Assembly: GCF_036898095.1 (NCBI RefSeq)
Contig: NC_090735.1
Span: 8,144,661 to 8,208,660, forward strand
DNA from: Palaemon carinicauda
Taxonomy: Eukaryota; Arthropoda; Malacostraca; Decapoda; Palaemonidae
Reading direction: 5' to 3'
DNA: 64,000 nucleotides
The position numbers and the translations under genes are program-made. Below, one piece after another: positions 8,001 to 18,170 of this stretch; the stretch's first letter is position 1; every line of letters starts with the position of its first letter. The notes under the pieces were generated by a model. The model made no database searches. It was not told where the DNA came from and saw only the letters and a list, made by a program, of their open reading frames with translations.

Positions 8001-10264
8001 TGACTGAAGGCTTCCTTCGGGTGTCTCATCTGTGGAGGTCAACGACCTCAGACACCCTTCCATCCTTGAGAAGAGTTTTGTCTTTGCCCAAGGACAGAGA
8101 CTTAAACATCTGCTGTGCGGAGTAAATCGACTTCCGGTTTCACTCCTCCAAGGCGCTTTCTTCCAGACTCTGCAGGGCTCCAGCTCCCTTTTCTTTCAAC
8201 CACGTCGGCCTAAGTTATCGGCTACGACAACTGGGACAAGGTGTCCAATTGCAGTTTCCTCCTGTCAGGAACAGATGGCACGGGAGACTCCCCCGGGGGG
8301 GCATAGTCCTAAAAGGAGTTCACGAACTCTAGGATTGCAGGTTTTTTCGCTGGGAGGATGCTTAAGGTTACTCATCCGAATGACAGCTTCCCGATGCCCA
8401 TTCCCGCACAATCTCTGTGAGTAGCCAAGGATATCGCGCCTGCCGTCTCTGTCAGCGAATTCAGTGTCTCTGAACCTCTATGCCATAGCATCAGCAGAGT
8501 TGCCCGGTTGGGCAGAATGATCCATACCTTAGGCGAAGGTCTTCCTTAGGATCATCGACGGCTTCACCCCCGGCCCCCTCAGTCGATCCTTTCTTGTAAG
8601 GAAGGATCTGAGAGGGGATGTCCATAGTCGACCTCTCAGCCCTGATCAAGTTTGTCGAACAAACTTCGGCCAGCGTAGACCAGCAGAATCGATCAGACTG
8701 GTAACGAGGCGACAGGACTCCTTTAACCCTGGATCGGAAGGACGGGTACTTTCAGTTTCCATTCCATCCATCTTCCAGGGTGCTCGTCGAATTCAGCCTA
8801 AACTGCAAGTATTCCTGCTTACGATGCAGTGTGGCTATCCCGCCGTGGCATAGCAGGTTTGGTTCCCCAGAGAACTCTCCCTGCCTTCCTCTTGGCCGCT
8901 CAGGTGCAGACTTCCGCCTCCTCTGCTGTTTGGAGGGCTGGTCAACTCCGGTAGGCTCGGGTTTCGACCTTCTTCAGCGCCGGGAAAAGCTTCCGAATGC
9001 TGACCATGAGTGTGGGCTCATGGTATTTTGCTTGGAGCCTTCTCTTCCTCTGCCTCAACATCTGGAGTATCTGGCCATGATATTGAGTCAACCGCCTTAC
9101 CACGTTGGAAACCCCGCTTCTCGTCCGTCCAGCGAGGTTAAGCAACGTTGGTACTTGGATGGGTGACCACCTGGGGACGCCAGATTCTGTTACCACATCC
9201 TCCGAGCCTTCCTTTCGGTTCACCGTGGCAAGACTGAGGAGAGTCGCAGTACCTGTTCTCAGTCAAGCAGAGTTTTCAGCCCTACCTTGGAACGTTTCCT
9301 AGTTCTTCTTTCCTCATTGACCCGTTTATAGTCCGAACGGTCGCCTCAGGATAAGTTCCATGTGGGGCGATCCAAGTTCCGGTGGCTTCAGGCAATGTTT
9401 AACCGGACTCCCTGGCCCTATGGGACCAGCGGAACTATTAAACCTGCAATGGGTGTTGACCTATGGAGCCTCTTGATGGTAGTGGATATTCTCGTCCTTT
9501 CCCCACATTCTTGATGCGGTTCTCGGACTCGTCAAAGGAAAGGGGGGGGGCATGTTCCGGTCCAGGCCTATGGTCAAGACCTGAAGGATACCTCTCCATC
9601 ATTCAGGCAGGCTTAAGGGCCTTAGTCTGGCCCCTCTTCAGATCCTACCGCTCCTGCCAAGTCGCCCCGTTGCGTGTCGACTTCATGCTAACCAGCAGGG
9701 GACGCATTTTCACACCTTCACATCTTGCAGTAGAGATATCGGGATGATTGAGATTCTCTCAATTCCACCATCGGCTCTCTCATTCCAGGCAGGGGAATGT
9801 TTCTCTCAGACTATCCGAGCAGAGCCTCATAGAGAGAGTGTACCTAGGGGTCTTTGACCTTGGGTAACCAGCAAGTGCTGGTCTGGGGGACCTGATCGCG
9901 ACAGCTTGGAACCTCAAGCTTCCGCTAGTTTTCCCCCCAGTCTCAGACCCCGAGACTCTGGCAAGATGCATTCCGGTGATGGTGGGACAACTTCGACGCC
10001 TGCGTCTTCCCTCCTTTTTGTCTGCGGACAATGGGTCTCAACAAAACCAGGTTGTCTGTCAACCTTTCAATGGGAGAGCTCCACTGGGACTATGTGCAGA
10101 ACGGTTTCTGGACCCTCTGCTTCCCCTGACGGAACTCCCGGGAGAGCTTCTCCCACGGCGCAGACTACTCAAGCAACCACACTGCGACATCTCTCCCGAA
10201 CCGGGGCGTCGCTTCGGCTTCATGCCTGGAGACACTACGCTTCCTCCTCTAGAAGAGACAACCC
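8001..10264 (+). pseudogene. DIRS A RT / RNase H / methyltransferase-like region (degenerate)
   Basis: Position by position this tracks the polymerase of element B. Examples are DLSALIKFVEQT near 8625-8670, DRKDGYFQFPFHPSSR near 8735-8780 (RT catalytic region), the YLDD-equivalent stretch near 8925 with the motif destroyed, and FSDSSKE near 9515-9540 (RNase H first Asp). A block near 9890-10050 corresponds to B's VDLFATALNFKLPLYCSP segment. RT would copy element RNA and RNase H would degrade the template. Many stops and indels make it inactive. A 5S rRNA-derived insertion interrupts it at about 9087-9194. Confidence 0.7.
9087..9194 (+). pseudogene. 5S rRNA pseudogene inserted in DIRS A
   Basis: The stretch reads as a nearly whole 5S rRNA gene: TACCACGTTG, then TCTCGTCCG, GAGGTTAAGCAACG (box A region) and TACTTGGATGGGTGACC (box C region), closing with TGTTACC. 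About a dozen bases are missing between GCAACG and TACTTGG, where the intermediate element of the internal promoter lies. Alignment with element B, which runs straight from the matching RT text to the matching downstream text, shows that this ~105-bp block is extra in A. With the deletion it is unlikely to be a functional 5S gene. A 5S-headed SINE (SINE3 class) is an alternative, but no tail is seen. Confidence 0.8.
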
Positions 10265-11250
10265 GCTACAGTCGCGGTACGGAGGTCGCGTCATCTGCGA
10301 TAGTCATCCACAGGGGTCTCCCAGGCAAAGTGAAGAGTCTAAGGTGGTTGGTGCCGTGGGAGATATACCTCTTCCCGTGAGGCCTCTTCTCCAGCAATAA
10401 CGGTCTTATTGCCTTTCGGCGGGAGGAAACTCCTTTCCGCTCTTGGCAATGAAGCCTGTCGCTCAGCCTTTCCCTGACCTTCAGGCTTAAAGGAATAACT
10501 TTTTCCTGCCCGCTGGATCTATCCTCGCTCATGCGAAGCTACGATCGTCCCTGCCCTAGTCGGAGGAAGACCTCCAACTTGGAGCATGGCTCGGACTTTT
10601 AGTCCTTTAAGAGATCTTCTCAAGACCCTTTTACGACAGGCCTCGGATTGTATTCCGCCCTGGGTCTTCTGCTCACTCTGGCCACGGCCAGTGTGTAAGC
10701 AATCTTCTTGGTCTCTTACTACTCCCCCCCTTTCTAAGGAAGAGGGGAAGGCAACATTCAGGCTCGCTCCTGAGTTGTTGGCTAGACTCAGAATCTGAGG
10801 GTCCCGACCCTTCGGTCCGATTCATTCAAGATTTTGAGTCTCCATTCTGTGTCTGATGTCCCAAGACCTTCTCTTTCTTGCCAGTACAGGAATCGAGAGG
10901 TTAGCGCTGGGAACAGCTGCAGTTTGGCCCCAGTTGCAGCCGATTTGGGAACACAAGGAGGACATGGGGGGAGAGTCACCAGTATACCTCTTCAGCCCGG
11001 ACTCAAGGACATTCATCTCGACCTGTCTTCAGACCCTCCCCCGTCACGTCGCCCTACAGCACGATGTTGGATACATCGCAACGTCCCTCGCCTTCGAGTA
11101 ATACTACTCTGTGACGCAGGTGCTACAAGCTGGAGTCTGGAAGCGTCTGATGACCTTCGCAGCCCGCTTCCTGCAGGGCGTGACCCACAGGAGTCTCGAT
11201 ACGTTTTCTATCGCTCTGTGGTGGCTACACAACAGCTGGTCTAACCTCAG
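10265..11250 (+). pseudogene. DIRS A tyrosine recombinase (degenerate)
   Basis: This corresponds to the intact-looking recombinase of B. Near 11050-11100 it reads HDV-GYIATSLAF where B has HDVRGIATSLAF, and near 11165-11185 ARFLQGVTHRSLDT where B has AHYLQDVTHRSLDT. So the HxxR arginine and the nucleophilic tyrosine are both replaced (Gly and Phe). Several stops and frame changes also occur. The enzyme normally integrates the circular cDNA; this copy cannot. Confidence 0.75.
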
Positions 11251-11720
11251 GCTCCTTTTTGGACAGGTAGCAGAAGGTTGAGGGCATTGTTATCAGGTTT
11301 TAGTCTGCATGAACGAAAGAAGTATGTCTGGCCCTTACTTCTTTCTTCATCATCCCCTCTACAGGGAAGCAGCATCCTGGTCTCTGCATAGCTGACCTCG
11401 AACCTCTGCAGGTAAACCATGCTTCCTTGTGTTCCGAGTATTGAGTCAATACTGTCGCGTCCCCCATACCCTGACGAGGTGGTATTGGGAACGTCTTAAC
11501 CCAGAGTTCCTTCTGGAACTCCAGGTCAACTGCCTAAGACGGGTCACACTTCTTCCTTCACACACAAGCTTACGTAGGCCACATGGTTCCTTGCGGTGCA
11601 CGGAACTTGTGAGGTGCAGGGACTCCTTTTCTCGAGTGCGACTCACTCGGATTCTGAGTCCCCGGGTAAAGCCAAAGCCAGTATGGCTGGGGACTTTCCA
11701 CCCTTCCTAAGGGATAAGTC
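11251..11720 (+). other. DIRS A 3' spacer between recombinase and internal complementary region
   Basis: No coding content recognised. A similar spacer is found in B (52441-52915): both contain the CCTGACGAGGTGGTATTGGG text (reverse complement in B) and the GGCACTCACT/GAGTCC motifs close to the internal complementary region. Confidence 0.6.
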
Positions 11721-11819
11721 ACCCTTTGTAAATAGCGTGGTTTGTATTTCGGTTACGGAACAAATGACAAATTCGAAGATAATTTGTATTTTTCCTAACC
11801 ATACAAACCTTAGCTATTT
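11721..11819 (+). repeat. DIRS A internal complementary region
   Basis: Positions 11721-11763 are the exact reverse complement of the left end of the element (4184-4226). Positions 11764-11819 are the exact reverse complement of the right end (12022-12077). The two halves abut without a gap, so the block equals the complement of a circle junction. In DIRS elements this region serves as a splint to bring both cDNA ends together. It fixes both termini of the element to the base. Confidence 0.92.
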
Positions 11820-11868
11820 ACACATATTTGCCCGCCAGCCCTGTCCCCCAAGACAAGTCCTACCTCTA

Positions 11869-12077
11869 AGTGAAAGTGAGTATTCACCTGTGTGTGAGGG
11901 GGAGGAGGGGTAGCTAGCTACCACTCCCCTACCCCCCCGCTAACTAGCGCGGGGGTAATACACCCTCGTTAAATTCTAATGGCTCGCCATTTCAGCTACG
12001 CTAAAAGTAATAACCCTTTGTAAATAGCTAAGGTTTGTATGGTTAGGAAAAATACAAATTATCTTCGAATTTGTCAT
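11869..12077 (+). repeat. DIRS A right inverted terminal repeat
   Basis: Reverse complement of the left ITR over about 155 bp, with the same GC-rich palindromes. It then continues with a unique terminal segment containing GGTTAGGAAAAATACAAATT and ending AATTTGTCAT. Confidence 0.9.
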
Positions 12078-13025
12078 ATTTTTATAGTGTTGGAAAGTGT
12101 TTCTAGATGATCTGGCTACCCATGCCTATTTTTTTTTAGCCAGATATGGCGTATATATAAGTATGTGTTCGATTTTCCTGTGATCGCCATTTTTTCGTTT
12201 TTTCCCATTTCTTTCAAAATTACTACGTACTAAGGAACTATCACAGAGTAATGATTCATTTATATTTTTATTTGTCGGAAAATGTGCCTTGATGGTTTGC
12301 CTAGCACGTGGCTGAAATTTTTTTTTTCTGAAATGCCGTATATTAAAATGGCCATTTTTCCGGGAGTGCCCCTTTTTATTTGTTTTGCATTTTTTTGCTT
12401 AGTCATGTTACCGTAAGGAATTAGCAAGTAGTGTCGCAAAACTTATAATTCTATAGTGTTGGAAAGTGTTTTTAGATGATCTGGCTACCCATGCCTACCT
12501 CTTTTTTTAGCCAGATATGGCGTATATATAGGTATGTGTTCGATTTTCCTGTGATTGCCATTTTTTCATTTTTTCCCATTTCTTTCAAAATTACTACGTA
12601 CTAAGGAACTATCACAGAGTAATGATTCATTTAGATGTTTATTTGTCGGAAAATGTGCCTTGATGGTTTGCCTAGCACGTGGCAGAATTTTTTTTTTTCT
12701 GAAAAGCCGTATATTAGAATGTTAGCCATTTTTCCGCGAGTGCCCCTTTTTATTTGTTTTGCATTTTTTTGCTTAGTCATGTTACCATAAGGAATTGGCA
12801 AGTAGTGTCGCAAAACTTATATTTTTATAGTGTTGGAAAGTGTTTCTAGATGATCTGGCTACCCATGCCTATCTTTTTTTTAGCCAGATATGGCGTATAT
12901 ATAGGTATGTGTTCGATTTTCCGGTGATTGCCATTTTTTCGTTTTTTCCCATTTCTTTCAAAATTACTACGTACTAAGGAACTATCACAGAGTAATGATT
13001 CCTCTAGATGTTTATTTGTCGGAAA
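12078..13025. repeat. Higher-order tandem repeat, right half
   Basis: This continues the satellite interrupted by DIRS A. The landmark GAGTGCCCCTTTTTATTTG recurs at about 12365 and 12738 (period ~373). The half-unit landmark GTTGGAAAGTGTTT recurs at about 12087, 12459 and 12831. It provides the empty-site copy that defines the DIRS A target. Confidence 0.8.
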
Positions 13026-14022
13026 ATTTTGTTTACTTCTTTTTTGATTGAATATCATCAAAATTTTTTAGCTAAAATATTATATTGTTTCACATTTTTG
13101 TTTTTTTTTTCGATTTTATTTCCCTTCAAAAAATTTTTTTTGGGTCAGAATTTTAATTTTATAGTCGTAAAATAATCGACAATTATCCAGCAACCCACCA
13201 TACAATTTTTATGCATATCCAATAATGATTAGATTAGTAAATAACACCTTGAAATTGACATACCCTTCCTACATTTCAAGTGGCAGATTAGGGAGTCTGA
13301 GTCAGTGTGGTTGGCGGCCATTTTGTGGACATATCCGAAGCGTAAGTTGCCCTATCTATATATATTCTTGTTCCCTATAGAATTTGTGATATTTTGGTAT
13401 ATTTTTACCTGCATAAATATCATATTATATATTAAATATATGTATTTTTTTTACGAAATTTCTAAGTACTCAAAAAATTACCTTTAGATATGGCCCCTGA
13501 TATAAATGTAATTTACAAAATAATGAAGATTTTTTTACATATTTCTATTTTAGGATAACATATGTTTATTCCCTAAAAAAATTAGCCACTTCCTATTTCA
13601 TTTGGGTACCCAAAAAAATTCATGAAATTTGGACAAATTTTTTTGGCCAAAAAAAGTTACCCTTTTTTCTCATTTCAGATCTTCACCTCCATGGGTCTGA
13701 CTTCATCCAAAATACATCAAGATGTGTCCTAAACATTCAAGAATCAATTCCTAAAAGGATTTGTGTATATATGTATAAACTTTTTTTTATGAATTTTTAT
13801 GTCAGGTCTTTTTTTTTTTTACCTAATTTTTTAAAATATTTATAATAAATAGTTTTTCTGCAGATGAGTAGTATTTATCTTTACAGTTGTTTTAAGCATT
13901 CATTGAAGTTTTTTTTGGCAAAAGAAAAAAAGAGGTTACTGCAAAAACTGATTTTTCAAGAATTTTTTTTGGCGTTGGGGTCGTTCGCGTTCGAGTATAC
14001 CCTTAAAGGGGTGTCCGAGGAG
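13026..14022. other. AT-rich right arm of the TTAA element
   Basis: Mostly A/T homopolymer runs with no supported gene. A GC-richer island at 13290-13345 contains GGCGGCCATTTTGTGG and a good donor-like GAAGCGTAAGTTG; it might be a remnant promoter/first exon or chance. The last 60 bases carry the CG-rich subterminal motif shared with the left arm. Confidence 0.45.
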
Positions 14023-14037
14023 CGTACCTATCCAGGG
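14023..14037 (-). repeat. Right terminal inverted repeat of the TTAA element
   Basis: Exact reverse complement of 2951-2965, followed by the TTAA duplicate at 14038-14041. Confidence 0.8.
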
Positions 14038-14041
14038 TTAA

Positions 14042-14150
14042 GGAAATTATCAACATTGGATGAAGAATCATAAAAATCACCATGGAATTTAGAAAATGCT
14101 TTTAGGTACGGAATACTGCATCCATTACAAGTTTCTATAACTTCCTCCAT
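14042..14150 (-). pseudogene. Merlin transposase N terminus (copy 2, other side of insertion)
   Basis: The minus strand from Met at 14150 reads MEEVIETCNGC, then a segment ending KFHGDFYDS...NVDNF just at the TTAA. It aligns with copy 1 (LCNIC...RFHGSYNGT...ANRFL at 1424-1310) and leads directly into the zinc-ribbon second half at 2946 across the insertion. It is therefore the missing N-terminal exonless start of the split copy 2, including its start codon. About 25 bases present in copy 1 near the junction have no equivalent. Confidence 0.7.
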
Positions 14151-15237
14151 TGTAAAATACGTAAAAATAAATCTCACTTGAAATGACGGACACCTTACTA
14201 GGTCAAAGGTTTCCAGGGAAAAGGATTTGGTGGAAAAGGTATGAACAGACCACGAAGAGATAAAGGAAAAGGGGGTCGGGAAATATCAACTGACAACCCC
14301 CTTGCGTAAACTTTGAATACGTATCGGTTCGTGATTGATTAACGGAAAAACAGCGGAGTCTACAGGGTAAACATGAATGAACTGGATAGGGAAACTTGTC
14401 CAGAGCAGGTATTTATGTGAAACTGGGGAGTGACAAGGAAATAACAAAAGAAATAAACCCAATATAGGAAGATAAAATGGAATGTATGATAAATAATATT
14501 GAATGGGAATATAAAATGAGCTGATTTTATAAGGTACAGGATAATAAAACAAGTAATTCTTGGGTCAAAAGTAATCTGTATACGGGAGTATTACATAACT
14601 ACTCAAGTAATAGACCTGAACAGAGCTGGTAGAGAGACGGAGAGTTACATTTCACGGTTAGAGAAGAAGAAATCCTATTGGTGGGGGAAAAGCTTCTGCG
14701 CAGGTGGCGGGGTTTTTGCGCAGAAGATCGAAAACTGGTATGCACATACGTACGTACGAGAGGGTGCTGATGTTAACATGGAATGCTAACATTTGATCTA
14801 CATCAAACGTTGGCAGCACTGGTTACTGTATTTTTTCATGAGACATAACCTTTACAACAGCGCCTCCAAAGTTTATCCAGTTAAACTGTTTTGACTTTTC
14901 CTCTGATTATTATAAATCCAAGAAGGTAATGTATAGAGAAGAAAATGTTTGTTTTACGATTATACATAGTTTCCCCGGTATGTTTTCCCCACCCAAAACC
15001 CCGAGTTCCCACTGGGGGTCCCCCATTACCGTAGGATATAGTTACCGGTATATATATTTCTGAAACTATTCATTTGTGACGGGAACGAGTGTCATTTTTG
15101 AAGAGAGCGTAATTTTTTTATGAGAAAAAGTAGTTTTTTTTTTTACTAGGTTACATTGCCCTGTAATACACTACAATGATACCGAACTTTGAAACAATTT
15201 GTAGGCGCCTGGTTTAGAGGATTGTTTTATAATTAGA
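14151..15237. other. Unassigned; presumed Merlin flank then unique sequence
   Basis: No recognisable coding sequence. The region 14600-14830 has a mixed, less AT-rich composition with the direct word ACGTACGTACG and TGTTAACATGGAATGCTAACA (a short imperfect palindrome), but no named element. Confidence 0.4.
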
Positions 15238-15411
15238 AATACATACATACATACATACATACATACATACATACGTACATATACCAAGGCACTTCCCCCA
15301 ATTTGGGGGGTAGTCGACATCAACAAATGAAACAAAAACAAAAAGGGGACTTCTACTTTTTACATTCCTCCCAGCCCGACAAGGGACTCAACCGAGTTCA
15401 GCTGGTACTGC
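15238..15411 (-). mobile_element. LINE 3' end, 5'-truncated (copy 1 of family L)
   Basis: On the minus strand the order is CAGCTGAACTCGGTTGAGTC, a GGGAGGAATG-type segment, CCCCCCAAATTGGGGGAAGTGCC, then a (TATG)n tail (plus strand CATA repeats 15238-15282). The same 3' end occurs at 22477, 47180 and 61568. The 61568 copy carries LINE coding sequence upstream, so this is a LINE 3' UTR and not an independent SINE. The near-palindrome CCCCAAATTGGGG close to the end may be the RT recognition hairpin. Confidence 0.7.
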
Positions 15412-17629
15412 ACTATTTTGTAATTTTGTCAATATTTGATACTTTAATTTCCAGTGGACATAGAATTTGCTTTTTACGTATTTTATGTATTACTAATGTG
15501 GGCCAGAGCATATTAACACAACCCTATCGATCGTCAGAAATTTGAACACCACTTGATTTCATCAGTCCATTGTTTACTATTAAGAGAATTGTTCCTGTTG
15601 TGGTATGGAAGGAATACTGGCCTTAAGGAAGCCACCTTCCTTCATCAGGTGGGAGCATCTGAATTTGTACGAACTGATATCATTGGATCCGGTCGAGTAG
15701 CTCTGACACCAAATGATGGCTACTGTCTTTGATCAGTTGCAGTTGATCAGTCCCACTAGGGACTGATCACCAGCACTGTTGATCAGGTGAAAGAGTTTTG
15801 CACTTATGCTCCCCATTCTTATCATGACAGAGAAAGGTCCTTGCTTTTAGAGAGCCGCTTGCCTCTGCTAGGAGGGTGTAATGGAGCTTACTTTACCATT
15901 GGTACCCTTAGAGGTTCATCAAGCAGAGAAAGATGCTGCTTTGGCAGCTATAGCTTTTACACAGGTTACTGATGAGCAAGCGGCACTGACCCGTCGCCAT
16001 AAGTCTTGTATGGGTAAGAAAAACGCTTCCCTTTGAAGCCATTCACCACCTCAAGAAGGGAATAACAGAGCTAATCCTTTGACTGTTTCCCTTAGGTTTG
16101 ATTAACCAATGCATGAGCCTAGTATTTCAAAGGCTATTGACATAGGGGTAGTAGGAAATTGTCCGAGTACCCTCTTCATTCAAGGGAAGTGGAACATCTC
16201 CGTCTTTTCAAGGGATACTCAGTGGGGTTCCGAATTGTAGTGATATATTGATCTGCTAGCTCTTTGATTAGGTTCCTAGAGAGACATAATTTAGTTGGAT
16301 ACTTTTCTCAGGGCTGTGCTTTACAGTGTCCCTTATTTGTAAAACTTTCAGTACTTCACAGCCGTAGACATCTCTTGTTCAGCTTCATTGAGAAATGCAT
16401 CTATATCCGTGTGCGACCTTTAATGCCGGGGATCTTAGGTTAGACACCCAGCAATAATAGTTTTTGTACAAAGAAATTTTGGTTGCTAAGAATAGCGTCT
16501 AGATGATTATTTATTAGTATTGTTCATTTTTTCAATGTCCATAGGATTAATCAGATATTTTTGAAACTGCAAACTTCTGTTAATCAATCCATCAATACCA
16601 ATTAATATGTAACTTTGGCTCTTGAAAGGTCCTTTTAGATAATTATGATAGCAAGAACACCATGTTCAATTCTGTTATACTGTATAATCATATAGAAGAA
16701 TTGGCGAATTTTTAAAGATATTTTCACTTTTTTTTTTTCTTTCAGGTGAATCTTGAGCAATGAACTGTGGGAGACTTGAAATTGAAGGTTTATAATTTTG
16801 CTGCTCTTCAATGAGAGCATAAAATCTATGAAAACCAATTACTGGAGCTGCATTAGCTGACATTTTTAAAGGTGATGTTAATAAGGAGCATTGTTTGTTT
16901 GATATGAATGAAATTATAGAAAAAAACATGACTTAGATTTAGATAAAAAATGATCTGAGTAAATTAAATTTGGATTAATCACTTTACGGATTATGTTTAT
17001 TATGCCTTGTCAATTGCATTAGGATAATTAAGTTTATGGATTGGATCAAGATTGAAATTAAATAATTTTATTCATAATTAGTTATTCAAGGCAGAATTTT
17101 ATTGGTATTAGATTTCAGTAGGATTGTATTCATTTTGTACTTTATTGACAATTGTTAGTTGGGCTAATCCTAAGTTTTATACAGTAAAGGAAGATGAAGG
17201 TTTCAAGTGTTCATTAGAAGACACAGGTAGTTATGGATTACTAATGAATTAAGGTGGGATTTGATTACCAATAGATTAGGATAATGTTGGATTCCCAACG
17301 TATACTCCTACATAAATACAAACCCTCGTCCTTTAATAGAACTAGGTTGGATGTCGGCTAGCAATGAAAAGTAACTGCCACATAACCTAATAATGAAAAA
17401 TCACTAGCACGTAGTCAAAAGTACATGCACGTTTTGATTAAGGCGAGAGACTCGGAGGAGGATATCTTCACAAGATTGACAGTTGCTGCAAGGACACAAA
17501 ATTGTCCATGCCCTGTTCTAATGGTCATCTTCTCCCATATGCATTCTCCAGACCATGTTATTGAGTCGGTCCAAGTGTCCTTCTGACAGGATAGTACAAA
17601 CAATTCAGCGGCACAGGGAATAAGTCACC
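15412..17629. other. Unassigned region
   Basis: No supported gene. The part 15590-16450 has higher GC and several short open frames (for example 61 codons at 15787), consistent with a decayed mobile-element coding region, but I could not match it to the DIRS, LINE or Merlin copies in the window. From 16450 it is AT-rich unique sequence. Confidence 0.35.
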
Positions 17630-18170
17630 CAAGGTTTGCACTGGTGCTAGGGAGTCAAGAAGTGAGCAACAACAGTGCACCGTCTCCTCGATGTGGAGAG
17701 GGGTCGATGGAGATTACAGATCCTATAACCCCCGAACAAGGAACCGCTCCAGCAGAGGCAAAGAACTTGGAGATGGAGTCGACCTTCATCAAAAAGTTAT
17801 CTCTGATCATAAAGATGAACAACTTAGGTGAGGCTTTAAGGAACCCTGCGAAAGGAGGAAAGACCTCGATTGATTGGCCCTTTGGTGCTCTGCAATGGTA
17901 AAAATTTCTTTAGTCGGAACCTGCTGAAGAGGCAATCTAATAGGAAGCAGGTCGTACAGGATCCTACTCCTGACCTTTTTCCATCATTGGATATTTTATG
18001 TTCCTGAAGGATCGAGCCCTTTTCCCCTTCCAACCGGCATGGTGGAGAGACTGGGCACAATCTTTTCTTCTTCTTAGACTGCTGTTATGGAAGCCACCTC
18101 GATGGCCAGTCTCCAAGCAACATCCTGGCTGGACCATCAGTCCAGTATAGAATCATACAGTACAGTACTT
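17630..18170 (+). pseudogene. Possible DIRS Gag remnant (copy E)
   Basis: Near 18080-18130 one frame reads MEATSMASLQATSWLD, which resembles MQATSWLDVWLGPLG in Gag of element B (about 56330-56380) and QTCYWLDQWSGA in copy C (about 51390). The upstream text at 17644-17901 is an 85-codon open frame without a named domain. Similarity is short, so this is tentative. Confidence 0.35.

Larger units (their letters stand above)
4184..12077 (+). mobile_element. DIRS-type retrotransposon A (full length, decayed)
   Basis: Boundaries are fixed by an empty-site paralogue. The satellite reads GCAAAACTTAT before 4184 and ATTTTTATAGTG after 12077, and the uninterrupted repeat at about 12810-12832 is exactly those two joined, with no duplication. 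The element has inverted terminal repeats (4184-4371 and 11869-12077) and an internal complementary region at 11721-11819 equal to the junction of its two ends. Order on the plus strand: leader, Gag with repeat expansions, RT, RNase H, methyltransferase-like block, tyrosine recombinase. All frames are broken. This is the DIRS plan: circular cDNA inserted by a tyrosine recombinase. Confidence 0.9.
2951..14037. mobile_element. TTAA-flanked inverted-repeat element carrying a satellite array
   Basis: The termini are perfect 15-bp inverted repeats, CCCTGGATAGGTACG at 2951-2965 and its complement at 14023-14037, flanked by TTAA on both sides. Merlin transposase sequence resumes immediately outside each end, which independently fixes the boundaries. 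Without DIRS element A (4184-12077) the element is about 3.2 kb: left arm, higher-order tandem array (about 3338-4183 and 12078-13025), AT-rich right arm. Subterminal words such as GGGGTCG..CGCG..CGAG recur in both arms (2965-2995, 3142-3175, 13977-14010). No transposase is visible, so it would be non-autonomous. CCC...GGG ends with TTAA suggest the piggyBac superfamily; that is inference. Confidence 0.7.

Noticed and set aside
8736..8752. CCCTGGATCGGAAGG inside DIRS A resembles the inverted repeat of the TTAA element.
   Set aside because: It aligns with ordinary RT coding sequence in element B (the TLDLKDAY block), so the resemblance is chance.
15238..15411. Initially read as a SINE or MITE because of its short length and four dispersed copies.
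   Set aside because: The copy at 61568-62028 carries a LINE ORF2 C terminus directly upstream, so these are LINE 3' ends. No tRNA-like promoter is present.
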